64,000 nt of DNA from assembly GCA_019638485.1 (NCBI GenBank), contig JAHBTP010000004.1, positions 62,001 to 126,000 of the forward strand, read 5' to 3'. Shown here piece by piece: positions 1-8,691 of this stretch (position 1 is its first letter; the number at the start of each line of letters is the position of its first letter). Both the position numbers and the translations under genes were made by a program. Under the pieces are notes generated by a model. That model made no database searches, was not told where the DNA came from, and saw only the letters and a program-made list of their open reading frames with translations. Source of the stretch: Ferruginibacter sp. (GTDB lineage: Bacteria > Bacteroidota > Bacteroidia > Chitinophagales > Chitinophagaceae).

Positions 1-710
1 AAGCAACTAATTTGGTTTACTCCGGCATGTACCTTATGAGAATAGTAAATAGGTTGTGTTGGCATATATGATTTCTGACGCCCGAGGCCGATAGCTGCAT
101 TAATCGTATAATAACCACCCACTCCAAATAAAATTAATATCCCTGCCATCAGGTAGGTTTTATTTTTATAAAAAGGAACAGGTTCTCCTCTTTTAATTCC
201 TTCCTTTTCATCAGCCAGTTTACGTAAGTTGCTATTTACTTGTAATAAAATCAGTGCAACAAGAGCAAGGACTAAGGTGAGGATGCCATACAATAATGTA
301 TTGTCGCTCTGTGGGGCTCCAACGGCGGCAACGCCTCCGGCAGGAGCAGCAGAAGGAGGAGCATAATCATCTACATATTTCATTATAGCATCAATCTCTT
401 CATGTGTAAGCTGCGGAAATGGGGTCATAACCGTTGGCTTCCATTTTTCAAATATCTCTTTTGCTGTTTTGTCTGTTTCAATCATTTTCGCCGGACTATG
501 AATCCAATTGTAGATCCAGTCTCCTTCAGGCACACGAGTTCTCCAGCCTTGCAGGGCAGGGCCTGTAAAGTCGGCATCCGGTTTATGACAGTTAGCACAA
601 TTTGCTTTAAACAGTGCTTCTCCATCCTGCGCAATGACCGGAAAAGAAAACATCAATACGAGAAGTAAACTTGCGAAGGATTTGTTAAAGAGTTTTTTGT
701 ATTCGCTCAT
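1..710 (-). CDS. actA: ActA-type cytochrome c subunit of alternative complex III (5' part, runs off the window)
   Basis: Reading leftward from ATG at 708-710, the frame stays open for 236 codons to the window edge. It starts with a signal peptide (about residues 1-28, ending VIAQ), then a mono-haem cytochrome c domain with CANCH at residues 38-42. An Ala/Pro-rich linker and two hydrophobic segments follow (TLLYGILTLVLALVALILL region and a second near residue 190). The last visible residues, YYSHKVHAGVNQISC, match the point where the pentahaem part of Bacteroidota ActA begins. ActA passes electrons within the quinol:cytochrome c oxidoreductase alternative complex III at the periplasmic face of the inner membrane. 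The remaining act genes should lie to the left of the window. The fused N-terminal mono-haem domain is typical of Bacteroidota. A generic c-type cytochrome is the alternative, but the SHKVHAGVNQ segment argues for ActA. Confidence 0.85.
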   Translation of the reverse strand, partial: MSEYKKLFNKSFASLLLVLMFSFPVIAQDGEALFKANCANCHKPDADFTGPALQGWRTRVPEGDWIYNWIHSPAKMIETDKTAKEIFEKWKPTVMTPFPQLTHEEIDAIMKYVDDYAPPSAAPAGGVAAVGAPQSDNTLLYGILTLVLALVALILLQVNSNLRKLADEKEGIKRGEPVPFYKNKTYLMAGILILFGVGGYYTINAAIGLGRQKSYMPTQPIYYSHKVHAGVNQISC

Positions 711-750
711 GTCAGTTCTGGCTAAGGTGGAAAAATTCCTTATTCGTGTG

Positions 751-783
751 CAAACATAATACAGGAATATGACAAAATTCCAA
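751..783 (-). promoter_or_regulatory. Predicted Bacteroidota promoter of actA
   Basis: On the minus strand TTG (781-783) is followed after 22 nt by TATGTTTG (751-758), which fits the TTG / TAnnTTTG consensus. It lies about 40 bases before the actA ATG. Predicted from sequence only. Confidence 0.5.
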
Positions 784-950
784 CAAAACTTGATTTTTTT
801 TGGCTCAACCGTGATTGACATTCAGGGTTTTAGCAAATTAGAAATAAAAAACAGCCTTTCTTATCCTAAAAAACAGGCTATTAAAAATTGCCTGAATTTT
901 TTTTACCCGGCAAACCAACGCACCTTTGCCAACAGGTTGAAACTGTTAAA

Positions 951-1835
951 ATGTTTAAAAAGCTACAAGAAAAGTGGGGTATCTCCGGATGGCGTTTCTT
1001 CTGGGTAATGTGTACCTTTTTTTTTACCGGAACAACAGCTGCATGGGTTACTGCAAAAATCACTCTTTGGTTCAATATTGAGAAATGGTCTGTTAGTTTT
1101 TGGATACTCAAGCTATGTATATTACTAATTGGTTATCAGATACTTTTGTTATTCTTCGGGGCTATTTTTGGCCAGTTTAGGTTCTTTTGGAAATACGAAA
1201 AAAAGATTCTTCGGGCAGTAGGAATTTTAAAAAAAGCCCCTGCCTATCGCATTATTATTTTCGCCTCAGGAGCGGGGTCAAATGCAGCTAATTTAATTCA
1301 ATACTTTAACCATAATTCCAAAAAAGCAAGGAAGGCACAGGTAACAAAAATTATCACTAATAATCCTTCGGCAGGGGTAACGGAGATAGCAAAAAATGAA
1401 AACATCCCAATAGACATTATTACCAAAGCCCAATTTGAAAATGGCAGCTACCTCAATGATTGGATAAAAAATGCCGATTTGATTGTTTTAGCCGGCTTTT
1501 TATGGAAATGTCCTGAAAAAATGGTGAAAGCCCTTCCTCAAAAAATAATTAATATACATCCGGCCTTGTTGCCTAAGTATGGCGGAAAGGGAATGTATGG
1601 AAGTCATGTACACGAAGCTGTTTTAGCAAATGGCGAATTGGAAAGTGGCATTACTATACATTTTATAGATGAGCATTATGATTGCGGAGAAATTATTTTC
1701 CAAGCGGTTGTTAAAATTGAAAAGGGGGAAACCCCACAATCACTTGCAGAGAAAATTCATCATCTTGAACATGCGTACTATCCTCCTACGGTGGAAAAAG
1801 TAATAAAAAAAGCAAAAGCGAAGTTAAACCAATAG
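951..1835 (+). CDS. purN: Phosphoribosylglycinamide formyltransferase (PurN) with an N-terminal DUF6787-like membrane domain
   Basis: PurN transfers a formyl group from 10-formyl-tetrahydrofolate to GAR in purine synthesis. Residues ~99-290 form a complete GAR transformylase. [10 protein letters not shown] (102-111) is the phosphate-binding start, [10 protein letters not shown] (201-210) holds catalytic Asn201 and His203, and [13 protein letters not shown] (238-249) holds the catalytic Asp244. The first ~95 residues are unrelated to PurN. They begin [15 protein letters not shown] and have two hydrophobic segments (about 15-38 and 48-80), resembling the small Bacteroidota DUF6787 membrane proteins (recognised from memory). 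The join is in one uninterrupted frame. ATG 951 is chosen because the upstream in-frame codon at 888 is TTG and the MFKKLQEKW start is family-like. The gene is 294 codons against ~190-210 for stand-alone PurN. It is followed 37 bases later by the MsrB gene. The fusion would tether PurN to the inner membrane. Confidence 0.85.
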   Translation: MFKKLQEKWGISGWRFFWVMCTFFFTGTTAAWVTAKITLWFNIEKWSVSFWILKLCILLIGYQILLLFFGAIFGQFRFFWKYEKKILRAVGILKKAPAYRIIIFASGAGSNAANLIQYFNHNSKKARKAQVTKIITNNPSAGVTEIAKNENIPIDIITKAQFENGSYLNDWIKNADLIVLAGFLWKCPEKMVKALPQKIINIHPALLPKYGGKGMYGSHVHEAVLANGELESGITIHFIDEHYDCGEIIFQAVVKIEKGETPQSLAEKIHHLEHAYYPPTVEKVIKKAKAKLNQ

Positions 1836-1872
1836 TGAAAACGCTTTGTTTATTTACATTGCACAACTAAAG

Positions 1873-3093
1873 ATGATAAAGCATATTTTTTCTTCTTATT
1901 GTTTCGTTTGCACCATTATCTTTTTTTTCGTTTATTCATCACCGTTATGTGCACAAACTGAAGTTAAGGGGTCGGTGTTTGATAAATCAAAAATAAACTT
2001 GGTTGAAGGTGTTGTGGTAATAAGCTCCGGAGGAACATATACTTCCACAGATAGCATGGGGCGTTATTCAATATGGGTTAATGCTGAAGATAGTTTGAGT
2101 TTTATTTATGATAATAAACCCACTCGAAAATTTGCAGCGAATCAAATTCCTGATCCACAGGCGTTCAATATCTCCTTGGGTATTTCAATTAACACAAAAT
2201 ACAAGGTAATGGAAGGGGTTACGGTTTATTCAAAAACCTGGAAACAAGATTCCATTGAAAATCGTAATCAATATGCAGATATCTTTAATTACGAAAAGCC
2301 GGGGCTTAGCACCTCTGTTAATCCTGACGGTGGGGTAGGAGCCGATATTAACGAGCTCATCAACATTTTCAGGTTCAAAAGAAATCGTCAATTAAGGGCA
2401 TTTCAAAAGCGGCTTCAGGATCAGGAAGAAGAAAAATATGTTAACTATCGTTTTAGTAAACAAAATATTTACCGGATAACCGGGTTAGCAGGAGCTGACT
2501 TAGACACTTTTTATGTACGCTATCGCCCTTCATACGCATTTGCACACAATGCATCTGAAATAGCATTTAACACCTATGTATTACAGGCTTCCTATCATTT
2601 TAGAAAATGGAAATCATTATCGGGAGAGCAACCCGGAAGTGATTGGCCATATATTCCTCATACAGAATGGATGGAGCAAGGTGGTCCGGATACTACACTT
2701 TTAAAAAAACAATCCATGCAATATAATTCACTCACACCGGAAGAAGAACAGGTAATCATCCACAAAGGCACCGAACGCCCATTTACCGGAGAATACAACA
2801 CCTTGATGGATGCGGGAACTTATGTTTGCCGCAGGTGTAATGCTCCGCTATATCATTCAGAAGATAAATTTACATCGCATTGCGGATGGCCCAGTTTTGA
2901 TCGTGAAATAACAGGTGCGGTTAAACGCAATTTAGATGCTGATGGTAGGCGAATAGAAATTTTATGTGCAAATTGTGGTGGTCATCTCGGTCACGTTTTT
3001 GAAGGAGAGGGCTATACTGCCCGAAACATCCGTCACTGTGTTAATTCCATTTCCATGAAATTTATTCCTGCCGCCAAATCTGCTCATCAATAA
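1873..3093 (+). CDS. msrB: Exported peptide-methionine (R)-S-oxide reductase (MsrB) with an N-terminal carboxypeptidase-regulatory-like domain
   Basis: MsrB reduces the R-sulfoxide of oxidised methionine in proteins. A signal peptide (residues 1-27, [12 protein letters not shown]...SSPLCAQ) precedes a short beta-sandwich of the CarboxypepD regulatory-like type ([19 protein letters not shown]). A ~170-residue middle region of unknown role follows. The C-terminal ~125 residues are a full MsrB domain: [20 protein letters not shown], zinc ligands in [10 protein letters not shown] and [10 protein letters not shown], substrate motif CGWPSFD, and [11 protein letters not shown] with catalytic Cys at about residue 389. 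Start 1873 (ATG) is chosen over TTG 1846 because it begins the signal peptide directly. The product should act in the periplasm or outer envelope. The 3' end overlaps the convergent E1 gene by 7 bases. MsrB is usually ~130-150 residues alone, so the N-terminal ~275 residues are an unusual addition. Confidence 0.82.
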   Translation: MIKHIFSSYCFVCTIIFFFVYSSPLCAQTEVKGSVFDKSKINLVEGVVVISSGGTYTSTDSMGRYSIWVNAEDSLSFIYDNKPTRKFAANQIPDPQAFNISLGISINTKYKVMEGVTVYSKTWKQDSIENRNQYADIFNYEKPGLSTSVNPDGGVGADINELINIFRFKRNRQLRAFQKRLQDQEEEKYVNYRFSKQNIYRITGLAGADLDTFYVRYRPSYAFAHNASEIAFNTYVLQASYHFRKWKSLSGEQPGSDWPYIPHTEWMEQGGPDTTLLKKQSMQYNSLTPEEEQVIIHKGTERPFTGEYNTLMDAGTYVCRRCNAPLYHSEDKFTSHCGWPSFDREITGAVKRNLDADGRRIEILCANCGGHLGHVFEGEGYTARNIRHCVNSISMKFIPAAKSAHQ

Positions 3094-5090
3094 TTCAGCA
3101 GCGCCTGTACATTATCATCTAATCGGGAATAAGCCATAAAATTCTTTTCCAATGCGAGGCTAAACGGGATTGGTGTATCTAAACTTGCACAACGCATTAC
3201 CGGAGCATCCAGCAAATGAAAACAATGTTCAGCAATCCAAGCAGACACTTCACCTCCAATACCACCCGTTAAAGTATCCTCATGTAAAACCAGCACTTTT
3301 CCGGTACGGGCAACAGCCGCACTAATGGCATCATAATCTAACGGAAGCAAGGAGCGTAAATCAAGAATATCAATAGAAATATCCGGATGTTTATGTGCAT
3401 ATTCTAATGCCCAATGTACGGCAGCGCCGTATGTAATAACAGAAATTTCATTTCCTTCCAGCACGTGTTTTGCTTTACCCATTTCAATTTCATATAAACC
3501 TTGGGGCACAGTACCGGTAATACTTCTGTACAATGCTTTATGTTCAAAATACATAACCGGATTAGGGTCATTTATAGCAGCAATCAACAATCCTTTTGCA
3601 TCTTCAGGCGTAGAAGGATAAACCACTTTAAGCCCCGGTGTATGTGCAAACCAGGCTTCATTACTTTGGCTGTGAAATGGCCCGGCACCCACACCACCAC
3701 CGGTTGGCATACGCACCACCACATCTGCATTTTGTCCCCAGCGATAATGAATTTTTGCCAGGTTATTGATAATTTGATTAAACCCAACCGTAACAAAATC
3801 TGCAAACTGCATTTCCATAACCGCTTTCATTTTTTCCAGGCTCAAGCCAAGGGAAGCGCCAACAATTGCGCTTTCACAAAGTGGTGTATTTCTAATTCGT
3901 TCCTTACCATATTTTTTCACAAACCCTTCGGTTACTTTAAAAGCACCTCCATACTCTGCAATATCCTGACCCATAATTACCAAATTCGGGTACTGTGTTA
4001 AAGACAAATCCAATGCCTCAGAAATAGCAGTAATAAATTTCTCTCCTTCTTTTCCTTCCGGCCGGTATCCCACATGGCTATTATCAATTATTTTATTTCG
4101 TTTATCCGTAACCGTTGCATACACATCCTGTAATTCTACGACTGTGTTTGGGTGTAAAGCAGGCACATCGTAAGCAAGGTGCAGTTCAGATTCAATTAGC
4201 GATTTGTAATCTTCCTTAATTGCATTAACCGCAGTTTCCGTAAGTATTTTTTCATTCACCAGCCATGATTCATAATTCTTAATCGGGTCTTTTTTTTCCC
4301 ATTCTTCAAACAAATGCTTTGGTACATACTTCACTCCACTAGCTTCTTCATGACCTCTCATTCTGAAAGTCATACATTCAATTAAATACGGTTTTTGATT
4401 TTGGATACAGTAATCCCGCACTCCCTTAATGGTATCATACACAGTAAGGATATTATTGCCATCAATTTTTACACCTTCCATACCATATCCAATCGCTTTA
4501 TCCACCAAATTTTTGCACTTATATTGTTCATCAGACGGGGTACTTAACCCGTAGCCATTATTTTCAATAATGAAGATAACCGGCAACCCCCACACGGCGG
4601 CTGTATTTAGTGCCTCGTGAAACTCCCCTTCGCTTGTGCCACCTTCTCCTGTAAAAGCTAATGCAACCTTTTTTTCATTCTTTAACTTATACGCCAAAGC
4701 CACCCCATCTGCAAGTGATAGTTGAGGTCCCAAATGAGAAATCATTCCACAGATATGATGCTGGGGGCTGCCAAAATGAAAGCTGCGTTCTCTTCCATTG
4801 CTATATCCCTCTTTATTTCCCTGCCACTGCATAAATAATTTGCTGAGTGGCATATTTCTGGAAGTAAAAACACCCAGATTACGATGCATAGGCATTATCC
4901 ATTCATCCTGTTGAAGAGCTTCTGTTACACCCACAGCAATCGCTTCTTGTCCGATTCCACTAAACCATTTGCTAATCTTACCCTGACGTAATAACACCAA
5001 CATTTTCTCTTCAATCATACGAGGATAAAGTAGTTTATGATACAACTCCACTAAGGTTTTATCTGATAATTCTTTTCTTTCGAATGTCAT
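3087..5090 (-). CDS. Fused alpha/beta E1 subunit of a 2-oxoacid (branched-chain type) dehydrogenase
   Basis: This thiamine-diphosphate enzyme decarboxylates a 2-oxoacid and passes the acyl group to the lipoyl E2 of the complex. Residues ~1-330 are the alpha part ([34 protein letters not shown], ThDP segment near residue 147 GEGGTSEGE...ENN). Residues ~350-667 are the beta part ([34 protein letters not shown]-terminal transketolase domain with [13 protein letters not shown]). Both are joined in one 667-residue chain, as is usual in Bacteroidota. The ThDP/Mg motif reads GEG where most relatives have GDG, a conservative change of a metal ligand. No E2 or E3 gene is adjacent. ATG at 5088-5090 fits the family start. 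Pyruvate-type E1 is possible, but the alpha-beta fusion points to the branched-chain or broad-specificity class. Confidence 0.9.
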   Translation of the reverse strand: MTFERKELSDKTLVELYHKLLYPRMIEEKMLVLLRQGKISKWFSGIGQEAIAVGVTEALQQDEWIMPMHRNLGVFTSRNMPLSKLFMQWQGNKEGYSNGRERSFHFGSPQHHICGMISHLGPQLSLADGVALAYKLKNEKKVALAFTGEGGTSEGEFHEALNTAAVWGLPVIFIIENNGYGLSTPSDEQYKCKNLVDKAIGYGMEGVKIDGNNILTVYDTIKGVRDYCIQNQKPYLIECMTFRMRGHEEASGVKYVPKHLFEEWEKKDPIKNYESWLVNEKILTETAVNAIKEDYKSLIESELHLAYDVPALHPNTVVELQDVYATVTDKRNKIIDNSHVGYRPEGKEGEKFITAISEALDLSLTQYPNLVIMGQDIAEYGGAFKVTEGFVKKYGKERIRNTPLCESAIVGASLGLSLEKMKAVMEMQFADFVTVGFNQIINNLAKIHYRWGQNADVVVRMPTGGGVGAGPFHSQSNEAWFAHTPGLKVVYPSTPEDAKGLLIAAINDPNPVMYFEHKALYRSITGTVPQGLYEIEMGKAKHVLEGNEISVITYGAAVHWALEYAHKHPDISIDILDLRSLLPLDYDAISAAVARTGKVLVLHEDTLTGGIGGEVSAWIAEHCFHLLDAPVMRCASLDTPIPFSLALEKNFMAYSRLDDNVQALLNY

Positions 5091-5319
5091 TTCTTCTAAT
5101 TTGGAGTGGCAAGTTACTTAGAAAAGTGATTTTAAGAATTAGTATCCGGCTAGAACAGCCAATACAACAGTTTCAAAAACCAAAAAACTCAAACTTAACG
5201 GTAAAAAGAAGAATAAAATGAGCGATATTATCATTCATTTAAGAATAATTTCATAAAATAGCATTATAAAAGCATGGTATAACGCTACTATATATTAAAC
5301 TTTCCTAAAAGCAAACATT

Positions 5320-5667
5320 ATGCGTTTTTTAGTTCGTCTTTTAATTTCTGCTCTGGTAGCTTATGGCTTATCTTACTGGCTTGCTGGAATTCATATAAAC
5401 AGTTTTTTCACAGCAGTGGGATTTTCGCTCATTTTAGCGCTTGTCAATGCATTAATTAAACCCATTTTGGTTATATTAACTTTACCGGTTACCGTGTTTA
5501 CATTGGGCCTTTTTTTATTGGTAATAAATGCCCTGATGGTATTATTAGTAGATAAAATGATGGATGGTGTAAGCATAGATAGTTTTGGATGGGCATTATT
5601 ATTTAGTCTTTTACTATCTGCTACAAGCTCGCTTATTTTTTCTCTCTTGGAAAAAGAAGAAAAATGA
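5320..5667 (+). CDS. Small membrane protein of the phage-holin-4 / YvlD family
   Basis: The 115-residue protein is nearly all membrane. Four hydrophobic segments lie at about residues 4-22, 27-50, 55-82 and 88-108, with the family signature NALIKPILVILTLPVTVFTLG in the middle. A short charged tail (EKEEK) follows. The family is PF04020 (YvlD-like). Despite the holin name it is a common chromosomal inner-membrane protein of unknown role. It is monocistronic, divergent from the E1 gene across a 229-base gap and followed by non-coding DNA. A small hairpin TCGGG-TG-CCCGA at about 5712-5723 could end its transcript, but no strong T run follows. Confidence 0.85.
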   Translation: MRFLVRLLISALVAYGLSYWLAGIHINSFFTAVGFSLILALVNALIKPILVILTLPVTVFTLGLFLLVINALMVLLVDKMMDGVSIDSFGWALLFSLLLSATSSLIFSLLEKEEK

Positions 5668-7250
5668 AAGATGAAGAAATAACACTTCAAGAAACTTGAA
5701 TTAACAGAAAGTCGGGTGCCCGAAAAGCAGTTTATATTTTTTTTCTATGTAGAATAGTGAAATTAAAATGCGCTAAAAAACTTTTATTTAACCCGATTAT
5801 TCAGCGATCAAATAAAAAGAACAAACTTTTTCTTTTCCATATAAAACTCCAGCAAAGGTTTCTCCAGCACTTAGCGAAGTAGCGGGGAGGTTGACGTTTT
5901 AGCGCTAAAGTAAAATTTGGGTGTTTGAAGACAAGGCATAATTTCTCATCATGATGCTTTATGGGTGGGGGAGTAGAGGAGGGTAATTATTTTCGAGCTA
6001 CAAAAGTTGATTATATTCCCGGGCCGGTATCCCGCTGACCCGATATAAAGATATAAAGTTTGGAGATGCAGAACAATACCTTATATGGGTACTTTGTGGG
6101 TACAAATTCAACTCCTGAATTTGATTAAATCCCCGGGCCGGTATCCCGCTGACCCGATATAAAGATATGAAGTTTGGAGATGCAGAACAATACCTTATAT
6201 GGGTACTTTGTGGGTACAAATTCAACTCCTGAATTTGATTAAATCCCCGGGCCGGTATCCCGCTGACCCGATATAAAGATATAAAGTTTGGAGATGCAGA
6301 ACAATACCTTATATAGGTACTTTGTGGGTACAAATTTAACTCCTGAATTTGGTTAAATCCCCGGGCCGGTATCCCGCTGACCCGATATAAAGATATGAAA
6401 TTTAGAGATGCGAAACAATACCTCATACAGGCACTTTGTGGGTAAACACCCTATTGGGCGGGGGCTACGCCCCCCCACCCCAATTCAAAATTAGGATTAT
6501 TTCAAACACGAAACAATACCTCAAATTCGGTATTTATGGAGTATAACGGTTATGCATAAACGAAATTACTTTTCCTATTAATTAAACATACGCTTCTTCA
6601 TTTTAGTGTTAATAATAATGATGCCCACTTTTAATAATCATTTGCTTTGCAGTTAGCAGGCGTGTCTTTTAGAACAACTTTTTAGTCATGGTAGTGCAGA
6701 CCTAATTTGCCTTGTTTATTCCATTATTTTTACCCAAAGAAAAAGACCGATAGAAAAATAAAGGCTTCCAAAGAAGGAATATAATTTTTGCTAGGCTATA
6801 GCAAACAATGCACAGGGGTGCTATTGTACAGCACTAAGCTATTCACTTCTTTAAGCATTGACAAAAATCTGCACACATTCGCTGCTATACCCTCTGCTCA
6901 ATAAATTTTCATAGGTCATCCTCCTAATTCCCGGTTAGGAACGTAGGAGATTGAAAAGGAAGAGCAGTGCTTGAACAGCTTTTTGAATAATGGAGATTTA
7001 GAAATGGAAATCGGTGGTTAAGAAGAAAAGTGAGAAAATGGAAGTGGAAAAATGCTTCACGGGGGAGTTTCTTTCTGATCCCATTCAAAATTCGTTTTTT
7101 TGAAATGTATGACAATTCCTCGGTTAGGTACTTTATGGGTTATCTTTTCAAAAAAAAGGGAAACTGCGTTTCCCACCCCGGTGCAAAGTTCGATTTTTTA
7201 AAAACACAAAACAATACCTCAAATTCGGCATTTATGGAGCATAACGATTT
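5668..7250 (-). repeat. Repeat cluster A (modular hairpin repeats, inverted relative to clusters B and C)
   Basis: No credible gene lies between 5,668 and 7,363. About 5,730-5,990 has no recognisable structure. From 5,998 onward come the 114-bp tandem array, then a GGGGGC-GTA-GCCCCC type hairpin module near 6,455-6,480 and a leader ending in ATAACGGTTAT (about 6,543). Next is a ~450-base spacer homologous to the spacers in clusters B and C, a module with GGGAAAC-type stem near 7,160-7,180 and another leader (ATTTATGGAGCATAACG) near 7,235. All core motifs here read AACAATACC, so the whole cluster is inverted with respect to B and C. Confidence 0.75.
5998..6440 (-). repeat. Tandem repeat, four copies of a 114-bp unit
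   Basis: The landmark CCCGGGCCGG recurs at about 6018, 6132, 6246 and 6360, exactly 114 bases apart. Each unit holds the hairpin-rich text CCGGTATCCCGCTGACCCG and the family core (AACAATACC on the plus strand, i.e. GGTATTGTT on the minus). Units differ by only a few bases, so the array is young. Because 114 is divisible by three, a repetitive 142-codon reading frame runs across it on the minus strand; I do not believe it is a gene. The same unit occurs singly at ~37,900-37,970, 39,320-39,400 and 56,820-56,885 in the other orientation. Confidence 0.85.
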
Positions 7251-7271
7251 AGCGGTTTTGGGAGCGAGCAG

Positions 7272-7345
7272 ATTTAACCCAAAATTTCCAAGCGAAGACA
7301 AAACTTTAAAAATTATTTGGGTTTATGCGCAGTTCATGTTAAGGT
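7272..7345 (-). repeat. Imperfect-palindrome element at the 3' end of the orphan gene (attC-like or IS end)
   Basis: The segment runs from ATTTAACCC (7272) to TTATGCGCAGTTCATGTTA (ends ~7342). It ends about 20 bases beyond the stop of the minus-strand gene at 7364. Its right arm is shared with a second copy at 40,628-40,693, which sits in the same position behind arsC. The outer motifs ATTTAAC and GTTAAGG partly fit the RYYYAAC / GTTRRRY boxes of integron attC sites. The alternative is the right end of an IS110-family element, since the 40.6-kb copy overlaps the C-terminus of a decayed transposase. Confidence 0.4.
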
Positions 7346-7363
7346 AAGTGCTGTTCTTTTTTA

Positions 7364-8431
7364 TCATTTTCTACATGGAATTAATCTTTTATGAATAAGC
7401 TTAATTTTATCATTACTAACTAATACATTATTTGATTCCAAATAAGATGCTGTAAAGTTAGATGCATAACATTTACCTGTTGAAACTTCTTTAAATGTTA
7501 CGATAAAGGATTGTTTAATAGCATAGGCATTTTTAACAATATCTCCATCTTTATTAGACCAATTTCCCCAAAGATATCTACCAAAACCATTTGATATAGG
7601 AATGATTTCATAAATTATAAAAGCAGAAGAATGGTCTTTAAATATAGAACCTTCTTTTTTCAGCCAGCTTAATAATGTAGGATGGACAGTTGTTTTCGTG
7701 AAAGCGTATTTTTTAAATGCCGTTGAATTATCATCTGTATTCAAATAATTATAACTTAAAACATTCGTATTCTTACTAATACACAGGGCCTCATATTCGG
7801 TAGATTCTGCATAATCCTCAAGCCCTTTTGATTGGTCGTTTAATCGGTTTAATTCAGTAGAAATTTCATTTGGAAAAACAAATCCCAAGCTAGTATAAAA
7901 ATCCGCAATTGTGATAACCTGACGTTGTTTTTCAATAAAATATTCAGGAAATTGCTTGTGATAATTTGAAAATTCAGAGAGGAATTCTTTTTTTGGATAT
8001 TCTATAACACGCTCTATTTCACGTTGTAAAAAAGTGTTTTGCTTTATATTTTCAATTCTATTATAAACAGCTGAATACAAATCTCTTTTACTGTAATGGT
8101 CAATTATTCCTTCTTTATTAGCTATTTTAAACTCATCAGTTAAAGTTTCTTTTTTCAGCAAATACTCTGCTATCCAATTATCACTATCTAATTTAAAGTT
8201 TACGTTTTTATTGATGGCAAACAAAGAGAGTTTATCGCTCTGTTTGAAGTTAAGAATCAATGCGTACTGATGCAAAAAAATACTCGTTTTTTTTGCAAAG
8301 TCAATATCTTCAAATGTTACAAAAATATTTTTTTCTATGCTTTTTAATTCAAAACTTGAAGCATTAACAACGGAGTTATTGCAAAGTATATATGCAATAG
8401 GCATTAAAAAAAGTAGTTTTGAAATTTTCAT
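7364..8431 (-). CDS. Orphan exported protein of unknown function
   Basis: The 355-residue product starts with a signal peptide (MKISKLLFLMPIAYILCNNSVVNA). ATG 8429-8431 is preferred because the alternative ATG at 8471-8473 adds 14 charged residues in front of the signal peptide. The mature protein is Lys/Asn/Ile-rich with no motif I recognise. It ends ISNGFGRYLWGNWSN then TFKEVSTGKCYASNFTASY, which looks like a beta-rich ending. There are no membrane segments besides the signal. The gene is more A+T-rich than its neighbours, stands alone, and lies between repeat cluster A and the M16 pair. An attC-like element follows its stop by ~20 bases. These points suggest an acquired accessory gene. Confidence 0.65.
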   Translation of the reverse strand: MKISKLLFLMPIAYILCNNSVVNASSFELKSIEKNIFVTFEDIDFAKKTSIFLHQYALILNFKQSDKLSLFAINKNVNFKLDSDNWIAEYLLKKETLTDEFKIANKEGIIDHYSKRDLYSAVYNRIENIKQNTFLQREIERVIEYPKKEFLSEFSNYHKQFPEYFIEKQRQVITIADFYTSLGFVFPNEISTELNRLNDQSKGLEDYAESTEYEALCISKNTNVLSYNYLNTDDNSTAFKKYAFTKTTVHPTLLSWLKKEGSIFKDHSSAFIIYEIIPISNGFGRYLWGNWSNKDGDIVKNAYAIKQSFIVTFKEVSTGKCYASNFTASYLESNNVLVSNDKIKLIHKRLIPCRK

Positions 8432-8691
8432 CGATTTTAATTTTCTTAACCCTAAACTATTAATATTTTTCATGATTTATTAGTTTTGATGTTTTTATAC
8501 GGCATTTACCATAACGGATATGTATATACGAATAAATTTTATTAGAAATAAACCACATCCTCTTCACCTAATTTTACCTATTACGATATGAGCTCCCGCT
8601 TATTCTCTGTTTACGCAGAAGTATGTTTTATAACAGCTTAACTATTCAATCAAGTTCGTTTCCCCTCTTTCATTGTCAAACCATTTTCATT

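Noticed and set aside
841..890. Terminator hairpin AGCCT ... AGGCT between actA and purN
   Set aside because: The stem is only five pairs with a long loop and a poor T run on either strand.
3501..4001. 166-codon plus-strand frame
   Set aside because: It lies wholly inside and antisense to the E1 dehydrogenase gene, whose family match is unambiguous.
5320..5667. Phage origin suggested by a holin-family protein
   Set aside because: The YvlD/holin-4 family is a common chromosomal membrane protein, and no other phage gene is nearby.
5998..6426. 142-codon repetitive minus-strand reading frame
   Set aside because: It exists only because the 114-bp repeat period is a multiple of three. Single copies elsewhere do not form genes, and no start signal or promoter is seen.
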